A program made the position numbers and the translations under genes. The notes below the pieces were generated by a model that was given only the letters and a program-made list of their open reading frames with translations, was not told the DNA's origin and did no database searches. Positions 1 to 42,524 of a stretch of DNA of 64,000 nt are shown piece by piece. Each line of letters begins with the position of its first letter. Positions within the stretch are counted from its first letter, which is position 1. The DNA comes from Rhynochetos jubatus (taxonomy: Eukaryota > Chordata > Aves > Eurypygiformes > Rhynochetidae), in contig CM050668.1 in assembly GCA_027574665.1 (NCBI GenBank), positions 7,836,001 through 7,900,000 of the forward strand, in the 5' to 3' direction.

Positions 1-725
1 GGTTATCTCTGCGCCGTGCAACCCCTCTTTGTTTCTCCATCAGGAAAATCTGCTTTATAATGTATTTATTTATTTATTCAGTCCCTGCCTATGCAGCACT
101 TGTGTTGTTCCCCTGCTAGAGGTGTGAAACTACAGTGCAGAAAAAACCCAGCTAAGGCTCCCTAGGGGGTTAAAACCACGGACATCAACAGGACTCAGGC
201 ATCCTAAAAGGAATTAGCTTTCCAGATGTCGACCAGGGGAGGGGCTGCTTTGTCCTGCACTGCTTGGGCTGTGCTGTACTGGATCAGGCCCCAAGACTGC
301 CCCTGAACTTCACTCCCATGAGCTAGGTTGTGGGTGACACCAAAATACAATATTCAGGAGACAGGTGACATCTGGTCAATGGCCAGTGTCGTGAAGTGAA
401 GGTCCAGCAACAGTTACTTCAGTCCCATCGTCTCTTTTGGTAAAGCCAGCCTGTAGCAGCCTCATTTAATAAGTTAATTAAATTAAGAGAATAACTTATA
501 AGCAGATTTAAGGGTACTTTAGTTAAAAAGCATATGCTGTAGGATTGCTTGGTTGCACAACAGGCTAAAAGGCTTTTTTTTTTTAGCTGAAAAAGTCATT
601 CCCTTTTTTAGGGAATGAATAAAATTACTATTTTGACTTGGTTTAACACTGTTCATTAATAAAACCTAAAATTCAGTCATAAGAAGCACCTATTTCTAAT
701 CCCTTTTTTTTTCCTTTCCTCCTAG
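1..725 (+). other. GTF2IRD1: GTF2IRD1 intron (partial), upstream of first visible exon
   Basis: This is intronic sequence ending in a T-rich polypyrimidine tract and CCTAG acceptor at 725. It contains a short TTTA microsatellite near 63-79. I see no exon of I-repeat 2 here. Confidence 0.8.
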
Positions 726-30588
<29,863 letters not shown>

Positions 30589-30760
30589 ACCTCAATACCG
30601 AATAAGAACCTCAAATGAAAGAATAAATAAATAAATGTAATTTATGTAAAAAGTGTATATTCCAATATGTATCGATGCCTTTTAGTTTTTCCAATGATTT
30701 TTACACTATATTCCTGCCATCAAGGCCTTTTTAAATAAAAATAAAAAGTGTTGCCTTGCT
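30589..30760 (+). terminator. GTF2IRD1: GTF2IRD1 3' UTR and polyadenylation signals
   Basis: AATAAA hexamers occur at 30622-30627 (and overlapping repeats just after), 30734-30739 and 30740-30745. The last pair is followed by a T/G-rich stretch typical of a cleavage-stimulation element. The 3' UTR would therefore be only about 50-180 nt, unless a distal site further right is used. Confidence 0.75.
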
Positions 30761-33700
30761 CTTAAAAGTACTCATTTTATTATGTATATTATTAACCAAT
30801 AGCAGTTATAGGTGAGAGTGAGTGCATCAGGGCACCCTCGGACAGACCTTGTCGTCCTCTGGCTGCTCAGTAAAATTCTTGGTGTCACCAGTGCTTGAAA
30901 CCAAGAGGTTTGACACATTTTAATGCTTCATTTGCCACTGATGTCTTCAATTTAGGTGTAAAAATTTACTCGCAGAGCTGCAGGAGCAGTGGTACCGAGC
31001 TGCAGGAGCGACAGACGAGGGAACCAGCCCTTACGAGCATCAGAGATCTGCACCCGCCAGTCCCGTTTTCTCTGGAGCAGAAGCGGGTCTGGATTCAGTG
31101 GGAAGGGGGTTTCAGGCCTCCCAAGAAGCTAGATCTCCCCCAAATCCTCTTGTGCCTGGCCTCCTGCTGCCCCAGATTTACAAGCAATTTCAGTCGCATG
31201 CGTTTAACCAGCTTCTGAGCGAGGAAAAGATTTTCATCCGGTGAAGTTCTTCACTACTCCTGATTTTCTAAGAGGCTTTGATGCTTTACAAGGAGGGAAG
31301 CTCCTGCTGTAAGTACAGGCTGATCTCACTGATGCTCCACAGGTTCCGTAACGCTGGACCAGAAGCTGTGAGCATCACTGCTGAGAGCATCCAGGGGAGC
31401 CCCTGGGCTCCTCCATGTGCCACTTTGCCCCACGTTGGCAGCATAAGAAGCCAACAAGGAGAAACATCCCAGCTTGTGTGTAGGTAAATGCAGCCCAGCA
31501 CAACCACCCCATGCAGCGAGAAGCCCTGTGGCTTGTGGCTGTGGCTTTGTCCCAAGCAGCAACACGGTGTCACTGTGAGGTGACCATTGCTGGGCGTCCC
31601 TCCAGGTTGCAGGACAGGTCACAGCCTTGTCATGGAGCAAACCTGGCCTGAAAGCAGCGGCTGTGGTCTGTGGGAGGGTGGATGGCAGCAGACACAGGAT
31701 CAAAGTTGCTTATGGCAGCTTTTCCAAGTGTAATGCCTTGCTTTATTTGTTTTATGGGATTTTGGTCTGCTCAAATCCTGGTCTTTTCAGGCCACCGCAG
31801 GGTTTTGTCGGCGGGTAGATGTGTTTCAAGGCAGCTGCAGTTTTATTTCCTGACTCTGGACTTGCATTTGCTGTGGAGTTAGCTGCAAATGATCACACGA
31901 GATAATAAAAGCCCAAACAAGTGTAGGAGACAGCACAAAGGCGGCAGCCAAAAGAAGGGCAAAGATCTGTATCAGTGACCCCAATTAGAAATACAGTTTG
32001 ACATCTGAGCAGTTGGCATCAAACTCTGGTCTTTCATGTTTTTGCCTGACGCTCAAACCTGTGGCATCTCCAATTAGGAAACAAAGAAACATGATTCAGT
32101 GGTAAAAATACAATTTTCCCTTCCAAAACGTCTGAAAGGGGCTTATTCACAGATCAAACCACACCGAGTAGGTGTCTCCTAAGAGGGCACGCTCATTATA
32201 TTTTGACTTTTCTATTTTTGCCGTTAAAAAAAAAAGGGTCTGATGCCGTGGCACCGAAGACAGCAGTGCGGTTCGGTAATGAGTGGAGATGTTTGAGGCT
32301 GCCCCCGGTCTGCTGTCATCCCGGCGCCCCACGAACACGCCGGCGGCAGGGGAAGGCTGCTCGCAGGGTGTAGGTCTGGAGCGCTGCGCAGGGCCCTAAT
32401 TGCTGCTGCTGAAAGGCGGGGGTGAAGGAAGGCAGTAGAGTTAAATCGGGGCATGGGAGCTACGCTGGGGACTAATGATGCTGTTCAGAAAACCAAATGC
32501 AGTCGTAAAGGCTGTAAATGTTGTGGGGGGAGAGTGGAAGCAGAACAAGGCGGCAGCGTAGGGCTGTTTCCCAGCTCTGCCTCTTCCCTCTCTCCCAGCC
32601 GGCAGCCCTGGCTCACAGCCTGGGTAGCAATGTGGGGCAGAGGAAGGCTGGTTGTGCTGCCACGGCACAGGCTGAGCCAAAGCCCTGGGCTTGGGTTTTC
32701 TTCACTGAGTTTGTTGATCCATTAATTACAGCTCCATGTGCCCCCAAGCGCCGCTCGCCGAAGGGCAGCTCATGCCCTGTTCATCTGCTCAGCTGGGAAG
32801 CTCCATGGCTGTCCGACCCCTCTGGTATCCCCAGCTTGGGTTTTAGGCTGCTGGGTTCTGGTAACAGAAGTATTTTGGGGAGTGAATTGCAGTAATTCCT
32901 CCTGTAATTTTGGGGAGCTTCAGGGCCACAACATTCACTTCTCATTTTCTGTGCCCAGAGTGGGAAACTCCCATCCTTGGTCCCTGCACTTGCTTGTGAC
33001 CCAGGAGTGCTGACCCATCTTCCCACTTTGAAAAAGTGACGGATATGGCTTTATTACTGTTTTCCCTCAGCTGTAATTCTCACAGCTTCCCTAATCTTGG
33101 TCCTGCAGTTGCAGGGTATTTTTATACCCGTTTTTTATAATGTGATTATCTGCTGAATGAGATCCGTTACAATTAGACGAGTAAAGATGCAGATCTTAAC
33201 ACTTGAGCCACGTTTCTCAATTATTACTTTTCAAAGACTTCGGTGGGGGTTTTTTTTTAGTTGTTTGTGTGTTTACAAAGCCAATAACAATCCTCATTAA
33301 GAGTTTCAAAACATGAAGCCATTTTGATCCCAAGCAGATGGCAGCTAAATGAAGTTTAATTAAAGAATGAGAGCTTTGATTCAAATAATTTTTTAAAAAT
33401 ATAGTGCACCGAGATGCTAGAGAACAGCATAAACAGCATCTGGGCTTTTATTCAGAAGCCTGAATGCATTCGCGAGGAAACACTTTGCAAACCCTTTTGG
33501 AGCGATCACGGGGTGTGGGATGCACCTCGACAGGCCAGCTCGGCCAGCCGGGCGCCTGCAGAAACCCCTTCCCCAGGTGCGGCGTCAAGGCTTCGGAACG
33601 CATAAAGCAGCCAAGCGCCAGGTCTTACTTCCTTCTTCGGGTGTTTTTATTTTCAAAGCACTCAGCTGATGCCCAAGTAAGACTTAGGTTGAAATACAGT

Positions 33701-36700
33701 CAAGGTTCAGGCTGTTTTCCAGCAGTCGTTACACCCCTCCCCGCAGTGACTACCCTTGCAGGGGCGTGCGAAGCACTATGGCAGGCAGATACTTTAGCCT
33801 ATACTGCACATGGTGTGTTGCTTATCAAAGGCTAAAGCTAATGAAGTGGAGGCCGAGGTGTCGTGGGAGGCTCTCGCTCCCTGTGGTGCCAAGGCTTGAC
33901 GCTCCAGGAGCTCCCGGTTGGCTCTGTCTGGGGCTCAGCGCTTTCCTGCAGGTCAGACCCTATGTGCCCACCCAGCCATACTGGGGTTTAAAGCTCACAC
34001 CTGCAAGGGAGAGGAGAGCTGATGGGTGCTGTTCCGTACCATAATTTTCTGTGATCCCAGTGAGAAGCAGGCACAGGTTCCTGTGCGGGCTCCTTCTCCG
34101 GCACAGCGTACACTGGAGCCTTCCTGGGGGTGGCAGCCACTTGACAGCGCAGCAACTTTCATTTATTTATTTGGTCAAGCAAGTTAGTGGATCTTCAGGC
34201 ATGGTTTTCCTTCTCCCATATAACTCCACATATATATAGGGAGAGAGAGAGAGAGGTAGATATTAAACTGATGTATACATACAACTCCCATATAACTTGT
34301 ATATAGCATGTAACGTGCCTTGCTGTATCAGGGATTATTTTCTCTGGTTAATGGCTCAAACGCCTGGTAATCCTGTTGATTGGGATTACCTAATCCAGAG
34401 AAAGAAACCCCACTGACGTGCCTGTGCTGCTGGATGGGAGAGCTGGTGGGCAGCCGTGATGGTGGAGGCTCTGGGTCAATCAGGGGGATGCAGCTGTGGT
34501 GCTGTAATCATGAGGACACTGCCAGCGGAGTGTCTAAGTCTTCTGTTAAACAAATGTACCAAACAGCTGTCTCGGACTCAGGTTAACAGGGCTGTGGGGT
34601 ATAAAGGCAGATTGATGGAGCTGAACTGAGCTGGCATGCTCTCATGCTCAGATTAATGTCTTCTCCTGAGTGGGGTTTTTTGAAGGGTGATGTTTAAGTG
34701 GAATGAATCTCTGTGAACCATCATTAAAGTTAGTTATTAATTTTTTCTCCAATAAGATTCAGAAATGGGCACTCCTAGAAGGACCAGGCTAAATCCCCAG
34801 CAAGACCATTCATCTTCCTAAACTGGCTTCGTAGTCCTTACAGCAAGGGCTGGGATTTCAGGGCTGCCTGTGGGATTTGGAGCCACAAGGCTGCGGCACA
34901 TCCGCTGCTGACAGCAGGCTCGGAGAGGAGGCAGCTCTGCTGCTTTGCCCTGTTCTGTTAGTGACAAACGGTGGCAGACTGATAGACATCTCCCTGGTAG
35001 CAGCTGTGTGATCACAGGAGGGTAACGAGGCTCTCATTAACCTGCCCATTAATACCTCTCTAAGAAGGGCCTGGGCAGGAGGTTTTTAAGGGAAAAGGGA
35101 GGAGAGGAAAGGTGTGGAAATGGCTCATCAACGACTGGGGAGGCATCTGTGCAACTCTGCTAAAGGATGCTATAGAAAGTTTGTGTGGGCTAAAGAGGAG
35201 GCTGGAGAAGTAGCTTGGAAGAAAGATCTGCTGAGACCTGCCAACTGGTAAGCTACATTGGGTGTGGGAACCTCCGCAGAATAGCTGGAGTCTGGGTGAA
35301 TACTTGGGGCAGGTTGTCTCTGCTTGTCCTGCTCCCTTTTGGGCCACTTGTGCACAACCACAGTGGTGTCACTGCCTGTGCTGGACCCAGCCCCACAGCC
35401 TCAGCAAGCATAGCCCTACCTGTGTGACCCATGGTGCTCACTGGGGTAGTGCTCTGGGTGGGGAGGCAGGTTTCATGGAGCTTTCTTGCTCTTCTTGGTT
35501 CTCTGGATACACAGCAATAAGAGTATGTGCAGGGGCAAGCAGTGAGGATTCCTTTGGTTGTGCCTCTTGGCTCTGGTTTGGTGTCAGTCCTGCTGAGCCC
35601 AAGCTGAGGTGTCTCAGCTGGTTTGGACCCACCAGACTTGTTCTCTTGAGTCTTAATGTGTGAACACCAAGAATTTGTATGGGCTCCTGGTATCTGCAGA
35701 GGGGTGAGCCTGGGTGCAAGCCAGCATCACCCACCAGTGAGGTGCTGCTGCCCCCAGGGCATGGCCCATCCTGGGGAAGCCCCCAGAAGGGGCTTCAGTT
35801 GAGTGGTGACAATCTCTCCTCCTGTCCTGCTTCAAAGCTTTCTCTAAAACACTTTTCCTGTTTCTCTGACTAAATCAACACCACTGATGTCCAAACAGAT
35901 GAGGAGAACTAAGAAAACATCCACCATGGCCACATGCAGCGCCATTGCTGCTTTGCCATGTGGTGGCACAGGATTTCTCTTTTGTTATGAAGATACTGCA
36001 TTGGCTTGACAGCTTCGAAACCTCCAGCTTTAGGATAGATCCCCGCAGTGCTGGTGTCGGTCTGTGGAGGGCTGACTGGGCTCAGGGTCTGATAAAGGAT
36101 TATAAAATCCTCAGGAAAGAAGTGCTTCTGACTTGTTTATGGGAGCCAGCTTCCTTGCAGTTGCTCTACTGATACTAATGGCTCATTTTAATCTGCTGGT
36201 TATGTTGCTGATGTCTGCATCAGTAAATCTGTCTTCTGTTGCAACCAGGACAAAAAAAGACCCTCTTCTTCACGCCCAAGTGTCAATAGACCTGAATGCA
36301 GAATAATTGGGGAGAAGGATGCAATGGGCTGATGACATTCAGAAGTGCTAATGGACCTGCAGGGTATAAGTGATAGTGACAGACGACTGTGTTCAGCCAA
36401 AAATAAATAAGGTGGTCTGGTGTCTGCCTCGGGAAGCCTCTGCAGAGGATGGCACTGATGGGCAAGAGAGCTCCTGTGTGGAGTGCTGGCATGCTGCTCA
36501 CACTGGTGCTGCCAGACACCTTCCTGGGAACGTCACCTCTCTGGGAAGGACAGTGATGGATGCGGTGAACACAATACCCTCAGTGAGGAATGCTGAACAG
36601 TTAGTTCAGCACTCGGCTCTGCATCTGAGGAAAACTGCATCTGGTGACTTCTTGCCACCAAAATGATCGAGGCAGAGCCTCCCACGTCCCAGCTCCCTGC

Positions 36701-37560
36701 TAGGAATGCCGAGCTGCTCCTTGTCGCTTGGTTTTAAACTCCTTCACCACCACTTTCAGGTGGCTTTTGGTCCACTGGGAGAAGTTGCATTGTGCACCAG
36801 GGAGGTGACTGCATCCAGGTGGCAGGCAAATTTAGAGCAGCCCTACTGAAGAGCTTATCACCCTGGAAGATGTCCTCCATCACAGCCAGCCTGCTGCCAC
36901 AGTCCCCTGCCACCTCCCGCACAGCTCACGCAGGCAGGAGTACATCATGGGAAGGGACGGACAGTGTCTGGGGAAGATCAGACTGGAACCATAAACTGAA
37001 CACAGGTGGGTGCCTAAATTGTTTGTTGGTTTTGTTGGGGTTGTTTTTAACTTTTGTATAAATACTCTTTTTCTTAGTTTAGTTGCCAATGAAATTGTCC
37101 TGTAATCTAAAGCAAAACCACTCCCAAACTCCTTTTGAGTAGAAATGCCTGTCTTACTGCAAACAAGAATCTTTTCTCAGCCTTCAGCACTGTGGGTATT
37201 CATATTGAACCTGTAGCTGCCCAAATTGCTCGTCTGTTTGTCAACAGCTTGACCTAGGCTCCATAATTACACTGGCAAAGACTACTTGGAGGAGCATGGG
37301 GTGGGAAGAAAAACCTGAACCAAACCAAAAAAACCCCAAAACCTCACTTCAGGATGATAAAGCATCACTGGCAAACTCCAGATCAACCTCCTCCTAATAG
37401 CAAAAAAATAACTTCGGTTTATTTGAGGGTTTGGCTGAAGGTACGAGGCAGGAGCACTGCTGGCTTCTGCCTTGATTGGAGATCTCTGTCATGTAGCTGA
37501 ATTACTTGGCGGTGCGCCCACATGAGATGTGAGTGTCCGCTCCTTCTTCGAAGAGTGATA
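30761..37560. other. Intergenic region, left part
   Basis: There is no gene I can support; all open frames are short and unlike known proteins. A GA microsatellite lies at about 34233-34252. An AT-rich unique stretch at about 33060-33400 could be conserved non-coding sequence. Otherwise I see nothing specific. Confidence 0.7.
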
Positions 37561-37577
37561 GTACTCCCTCCCCAGCA

Positions 37578-38046
37578 TTCCTAGCCAGAACCCAGGGGCC
37601 TGGGACCGGAAACCGTGGCCAGCAAATATTAGGGTTCGTGTCCAGAGAACCAGAAAGCCCACAGCTCCAGGGATAGTTGGGATTGCCAAGGCCTGCCAAA
37701 GAGAGCATGGCACTGCATCGACATTACACTTTACCTAGCCTTCCTAGCCAGAACCAATTAGGGTCAGGACTGGAAACCATGGCCGGCAACTCTTAGGGTT
37801 AAGGTTAGGGTCCAGAGAACCAGAAAGCCCACAGGCCCAGGAATAATTGGGATTGCCAAGGCCTGCCCAGAGGAGCATGGCACTGTAACAACATTGCTCC
37901 CTCCCCAGCATTCCTAGCCAGAACGCAGGCGGGCTGGGGCTGGAAACCCCGGCTGGCAACTATTAGGGTTAGCGTCCAGAGAACCAGAAAGCCCACAGCT
38001 CCAGGGATGACTGGGATTGCAAAGGCCCTGCAAGAGGAGCAATACA
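37578..38046. repeat. Three-copy satellite (about 165-bp period) with telomere-like hexamers
   Basis: The word TTCCTAGCCAGAAC (G in the last position's context varies slightly) recurs at 37578, 37741 and 37911, giving periods of 163 and 170 bp. Each unit also carries TCCAGAGAACCAGAAAGCCC, then GGGATTGCCAAGGCC or a close variant, and GGAGCA(T/A). Each has a TTAGGGTT-like core; the second unit reads TTAGGGTTAAGGTTAGGG at 37793-37810. Open frames crossing it on the minus strand are repeat artefacts. Confidence 0.9.
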
Positions 38047-39978
38047 GTGCGGATCTCATGCTTGTTCTGTAGACTTTATACTGTCATTAAAAATGATGGG
38101 AGGCTCCTGGTTTTAAGTTCATCACTTTGGGCATCCACGGAGGGGAGAGCCAAGACATTCTAGTACATCGTCCTTACTAAACTTCCCAGAGCATCCTTAA
38201 CTGAGGGAAGAGCAGTAAATGATAGGAGAAAACAGTGTTTGTGCTTTTACCAACCAAATATTTGTCTGCCGCTGTGTTCACCAGCCTTATCACATTCACC
38301 GCGTTCAAAGGAATAATACAGGATGTCCTTATTTACTATTTAACGGAGAAAAAGCTTAGTGAAAGAAAACCGCAGAGGAATCTAGACAACTGGAGGAAAG
38401 GCAAATTGGTAAAGGAGCATGAAATAAGCTAATGTGGATCTGTGTGCTGGAAAACTGTGGATCACTCTAGTTCTGGTCTGGTCTGTCATCACCACTGTTC
38501 TCTGACACAAAGGACAGGTTGCTGCTCCTGGGCTGTAGTGGAGCTATACTGGGGTATAATAGATATTAATATATAATATATATTAAAAAATGGTTTGGGA
38601 GAAGGAAAGAGATTATGTTTACATATAAAAGAAATGGTGCACAGCAGGGAACTACGAACCCTGTGCTCTGGGGTTCAGAGAGATTTGCACATAGCTTGCC
38701 AACACTGCAGGCTGACTTCTGCATAAAATATAAAAGACAATATAATTCTGCTGTGGGTTTTTTTTCTGAGAGGTTGGGGCTTGCTCCCTCCTCTCCCTCT
38801 GCACTTCCCCTCTATTTGAAGGTCATATACATGGATCCTGGAACTAAACCACTTTGAGAAAGACATGGCAAATAGCCAAGTAAAGGCTGGCAAACTGAGG
38901 CACGTATCCCATGCTGGACACAGATAAGGCAACATTGGGGTGGAACAATTGGGATTGGATCCAAACCCCTCACGTGTGGAGTTTTTGCAGGGGTTTTGAA
39001 GTTTTTCCTGCCTGGGAAAGCAGGTCTGTGGTGATCAGTGTAAGATCGGTTGGTTCCTACTCACCCTCCCCCCTTCGCAAATGTTTAAGGACTCCAAAGG
39101 TTTCCGCAGGCGTGCGCTAAAGTTTTCAGACTCTCCACGTTAGATGGGAGTTGTCAAGGATATTAGATTTACCTGTAGAAACTTCAAGGGCAAGTTGGCT
39201 GAAATCCCTGACGCTGAGCTTAGCTTGAGGTTGAATTTGTAACGTCTTGCGTATAGGGAAACAAAGCCTTCTGATAAAGACATCCCAGCTCCTGTGAGTG
39301 CTAGAGAGAATAATACGTGTTCTGGGGATGAAACAGAATAATTCCCCTAACTCATGAGTAAGTAAAAACAACACAAGAAATGTATGTATGGGTCTCAATT
39401 TCTTTTCAGAAGAAGACTATGAGATTGAAATGGAATTTCTCCTTTTTTTTTTTTTTAATGATGATAAAAATAACTCAGTTCAATTTCCAACGCTTTTGGT
39501 TTCACAGTCCAGCTCCCTTGTTTAGGAGAGAGGTTTTGCTTGCCTTGTAGTTGCGTGGAAATATTTTACAATCTGTAGCTGAAGCCCAGCTGGTTACAGT
39601 ACCTGAAACCAGGGAATTTAGGTCAAAGCATTTTCTGCCAGAAGACTCAACCTTGAATTTTAAACCTAGAAAGTATGTCAAGATTAACTGGTCAGATGTT
39701 ATATACAACAGTCCGTTCAGGAATCTGATGGTAAAAATCCACGGAGGCTGTGCATTAAGCTGGATGCCTTTTCTAGAAGGAAGCTGCTTGGATTTCCAGG
39801 CTCTGAACTGGAGAAATTCCCGTGGTCCGTGCTAATATGTTACAGTTGTTAATTACTCTAGCTACTAAAAACATACAAGTTATTTCTAATCTGAGCATTG
39901 ATTTACAACACCCCATGAATGTCTCCTATGGATTTAGAAGCCTTAAGGAACTAATTTTTCAGTTAGTCATCTTGTAGC
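38047..39978. other. Intergenic region, middle part
   Basis: AT-rich sequence with a TA-rich tract near 38560-38590 and a T run at about 39443-39458. No gene or recognisable element otherwise. Confidence 0.65.
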
Positions 39979-40600
39979 TGTTAAAGATTTTTCACCAGAC
40001 AAAGCGGGTTGCTCTAGGTATGCCATTTATTTAATCACAACTCAGAGGTGGGCCACCACCTCAGGGAGTGGCAAATGGCCCAAGATCTTGCACAGTTTTT
40101 ATACCATTCAATCAATACCCATTACATAAGGTCCAAAGTCTTTGTATATTCCCACTCAGCCTTTAAATCCCCAAAGTTCAATGTTTATCAAAGACCATCC
40201 CAATCCCCCATCTCAGCTGCATTCTTCTGTTCTGGTTCCAAGCCTTGGTTCAGTTTCAGGGTCTCTTCGGGTCACCGTCTCCATAATCACTCTTCTGCTG
40301 TTTCTGTCTCGCACAATTCTGAGATAGACTTCAAGATGTACTATTAAGGGTTTACCTTCTGTCTAGCAAAGCACCTGTGCTTAATTAATCACTCTTTGTT
40401 GAAACTGTCTCTACATGATTAGCTTGACTGGGTTTTAAACCAGCCTTGGGTGGGTCTGTACCAGGAGCAGGTTGAGAACAAACATTCTGGGCCTGCTGAG
40501 CAGTATTTCTGCACTTTTACAAGACCCCAAACCTCAGATCTAAACCTGCACTAGAGACTATGAAAGATTCCTTTACAGTAACCACAATGGGTAAACTTTA
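39979..40600 (-). mobile_element. Probable solo LTR of an endogenous retrovirus, minus orientation
   Basis: Read on the minus strand, a TATAAAAA box (40096-40103) is followed about 65 bp later by AATAAA (40026-40031), and the element may end in CA at 39979. TATA and polyadenylation signals at this spacing are typical of U3-R of retroviral LTRs. The left boundary (TG at 39979) is plausible. The right boundary is not clear, and no target duplication was found. There is no internal coding sequence. Confidence 0.45.
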
Positions 40601-41770
40601 TTCCACATAAAGCATGACTTAACTCTCTGACTTCAGTTAATTCCTAAACTTTATCCAGCTCCATAGCTCATGTGGCTGGATCAGGTGGTAAAAAGGGACA
40701 TGTAAGAGCTGTTAGAATCTTGTCCCAGAGAATTTCCACTCTTTCCAAGGACCCATGTGGTAGCAAATGAGCCATGACAACAATGATCTTACTGTCGGGA
40801 AGCAGCTGCCATGTATGACTCCCATAACAAATCATGACGTGATGCTGCGTAACCAAAAGGCATCATTACTCAGGATTTGCCTGAATAATTTTTGGACAGC
40901 ATGTACTTTGGGCATGTAAATCTGGATGGAGCGGCCAGTATAGGCTGTGTGTGCAGTGGGGTACAGCCAGAAGACGACAGCATGCAGTTGTCGTGATGTC
41001 TCCCACTAGCAACGCCATCTAAATGGCAACGGGAGCTGACATACTTATTTAGCAAATAATTGTGGCTGCTTGGAAAGATTTGGTGTCCCTCGTGCTGCAG
41101 TCCTTTATGCCTTTCCCTGCACAGCATCTGCAAAAATCACCCCGGTGAGCAGGGCAAAATCTTCTGGTTTAGGTTAACGTGGTGATGGAAGTGTGTCGTA
41201 GCTTTTTTTTGCCTTTTGGGGTTTTTGCAGTGTTTTGTTGGGGGGCAGATTCTTGGTATTTTGTTGTTTGGTTGGGTTTTTTTGCTAGGCCCCATCAGAA
41301 CACTCCTGTCTCCCACAATGTAAATGATGAGAACAGTGATGTCCAGCTGAACACTGGCAAGGCACCGAGAGCCACAACACTGTGGATCGCTTGGAGCCTC
41401 GCTCCCGGGACGCTGGTCAGTGTCTGCAGACGAGTGGTTGTTGCACAAAGGCTCAGGAGCCATGGTGTGGGAACGGCCAAAGCATCTCCCACAGGGTCCT
41501 TTCCCAGCAGACAGCTTCTGAGCTTTATTCCCTGCTTGGATTTCTATTTGTTACAACTAGGGGGAAGCTGAATGCTTTCAACTAAGCATGCTTCCGATTC
41601 CTTTCCAATGGGATTTACTTGCAGTTGTGGTGTTTGGTAGCTCCTCTTGACTGACCCTCAACACGCTGCCCTTTCGTAAAAGGAATAACCAAACGTGCAG
41701 CACCAGGGCCGTTATTTTGCGAGAAGTTCGTATTAAACCGCTGTTGGTTCTGGGCAGCTTGGGAGCAGCT
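40601..41770. other. Intergenic region, right part
   Basis: Sequence between the putative LTR and the CpG island. No gene or named element is recognised. Confidence 0.65.
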
Positions 41771-42208
41771 CTGGGTGTCAAACCCGGCCGCTCTCCGCAG
41801 ACAGCGCACAGGTGTGGCGGGGCTGCCAAGCCGAGACCCCCGCGGGGTCACCACCGCCCGGGCAGCACCGGGGCCGCGGGCTGGAAGGGGCCGCGGGCTG
41901 GAAGCAGCCGCTGAGGCGTTTCTGAGGCTCGGAGCCGCCGCTCATCCGGCAAGTGGCAGGCGCCCTCAGCCATGGAAGGGCGACCTGAGGCGGCGAGGCC
42001 CCGCGGGGCAGCCTGGAGCTCTCCTCGCTCCCCCAGGCCAGGCCGCGAGGAGACAAGGAAGCTGCCCGGCGGCAGCACAGCGTTGCCTGGGGCGGCCGTA
42101 CGCAGGGAGGCCGTCCCGCTCCCGCCCACCTTCCGACCGAGTGGCCGCTCCTGGGTCGCTCCCCGGCTCGGCGCGCAGCCCCCGGGGCGCCGCTGGCGGC
42201 GCGGGGCA

Positions 42209-42280
42209 CGCCGGGAGCCGCAGTCCGCCGATCCCCACTCGGCCCAGCCCGGCCCCGCCGCCGCACTACGGCTCCCGGCG
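42209..42280. promoter_or_regulatory. Inverted pair of ZNF143-like promoter motifs
   Basis: ACTACGGCTCCCGGCG at 42265-42280 (+) and the reverse complement of ACTGCGGCTCCCGGCG at 42209-42224 differ at one position and are separated by 40 bp. The ACTAC-x-x-CTCCC-GGC shape resembles the ZNF143/SBS promoter motif (ACTACAATTCCCAGC). Binding is inferred. Confidence 0.5.
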
Positions 42281-42295
42281 TCCGTCGCGAAGTGC

Positions 42296-42305
42296 GCGCA
42301 TGCGC
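42296..42305. promoter_or_regulatory. NRF1 palindrome GCGCATGCGC
   Basis: This is an exact match to the core NRF1 recognition sequence. NRF1 sites are typical of CpG-island promoters of housekeeping genes and usually lie within about 100 bp of the start site. Confidence 0.75.
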
Positions 42306-42524
42306 AGCGGGGGCCGCTGGAACAAAAACCTGCCCCCTCCCCCAGAGCGGCGTCGGGCTCGGCCCCAGACCGTGACGGGAAGCGCGGGGCCGTGCGGCGG
42401 CCGGGCCCATCGCCCCGCCAGCCGCCGACAGCCCCCGGGGACACCGCAGCCCTCGGCCTTCCGCCGCAGCTCGGCGGCGCCTCCTCGCCTCCAGCCAGAA
42501 CCGGGCTGCCCGGCCCGGCGGCGG
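42306..42524 (+). other. GTF2I: Candidate GTF2I untranslated first exon
   Basis: A strong donor GTGAGT begins at 42525, after GGCGGCG, downstream of the NRF1/ZNF143-like cluster. The GTF2I start codon is in exon 2, so a non-coding first exon must end upstream of it. The 5' end of this exon cannot be set from sequence. A start site downstream of the CCAAT boxes (about 42880-42950) with another donor is an alternative. Confidence 0.45.

Noticed and set aside
37793-37810. Interstitial telomere
   Set aside because: Only three TTAGGG-like hexamers with an interruption occur, inside a longer unrelated repeat unit.
37489-38059. Several minus-strand frames over the satellite, with similar peptides
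   Set aside because: The similarity between the peptides comes from the tandem DNA repeat. No start or signal context supports translation.
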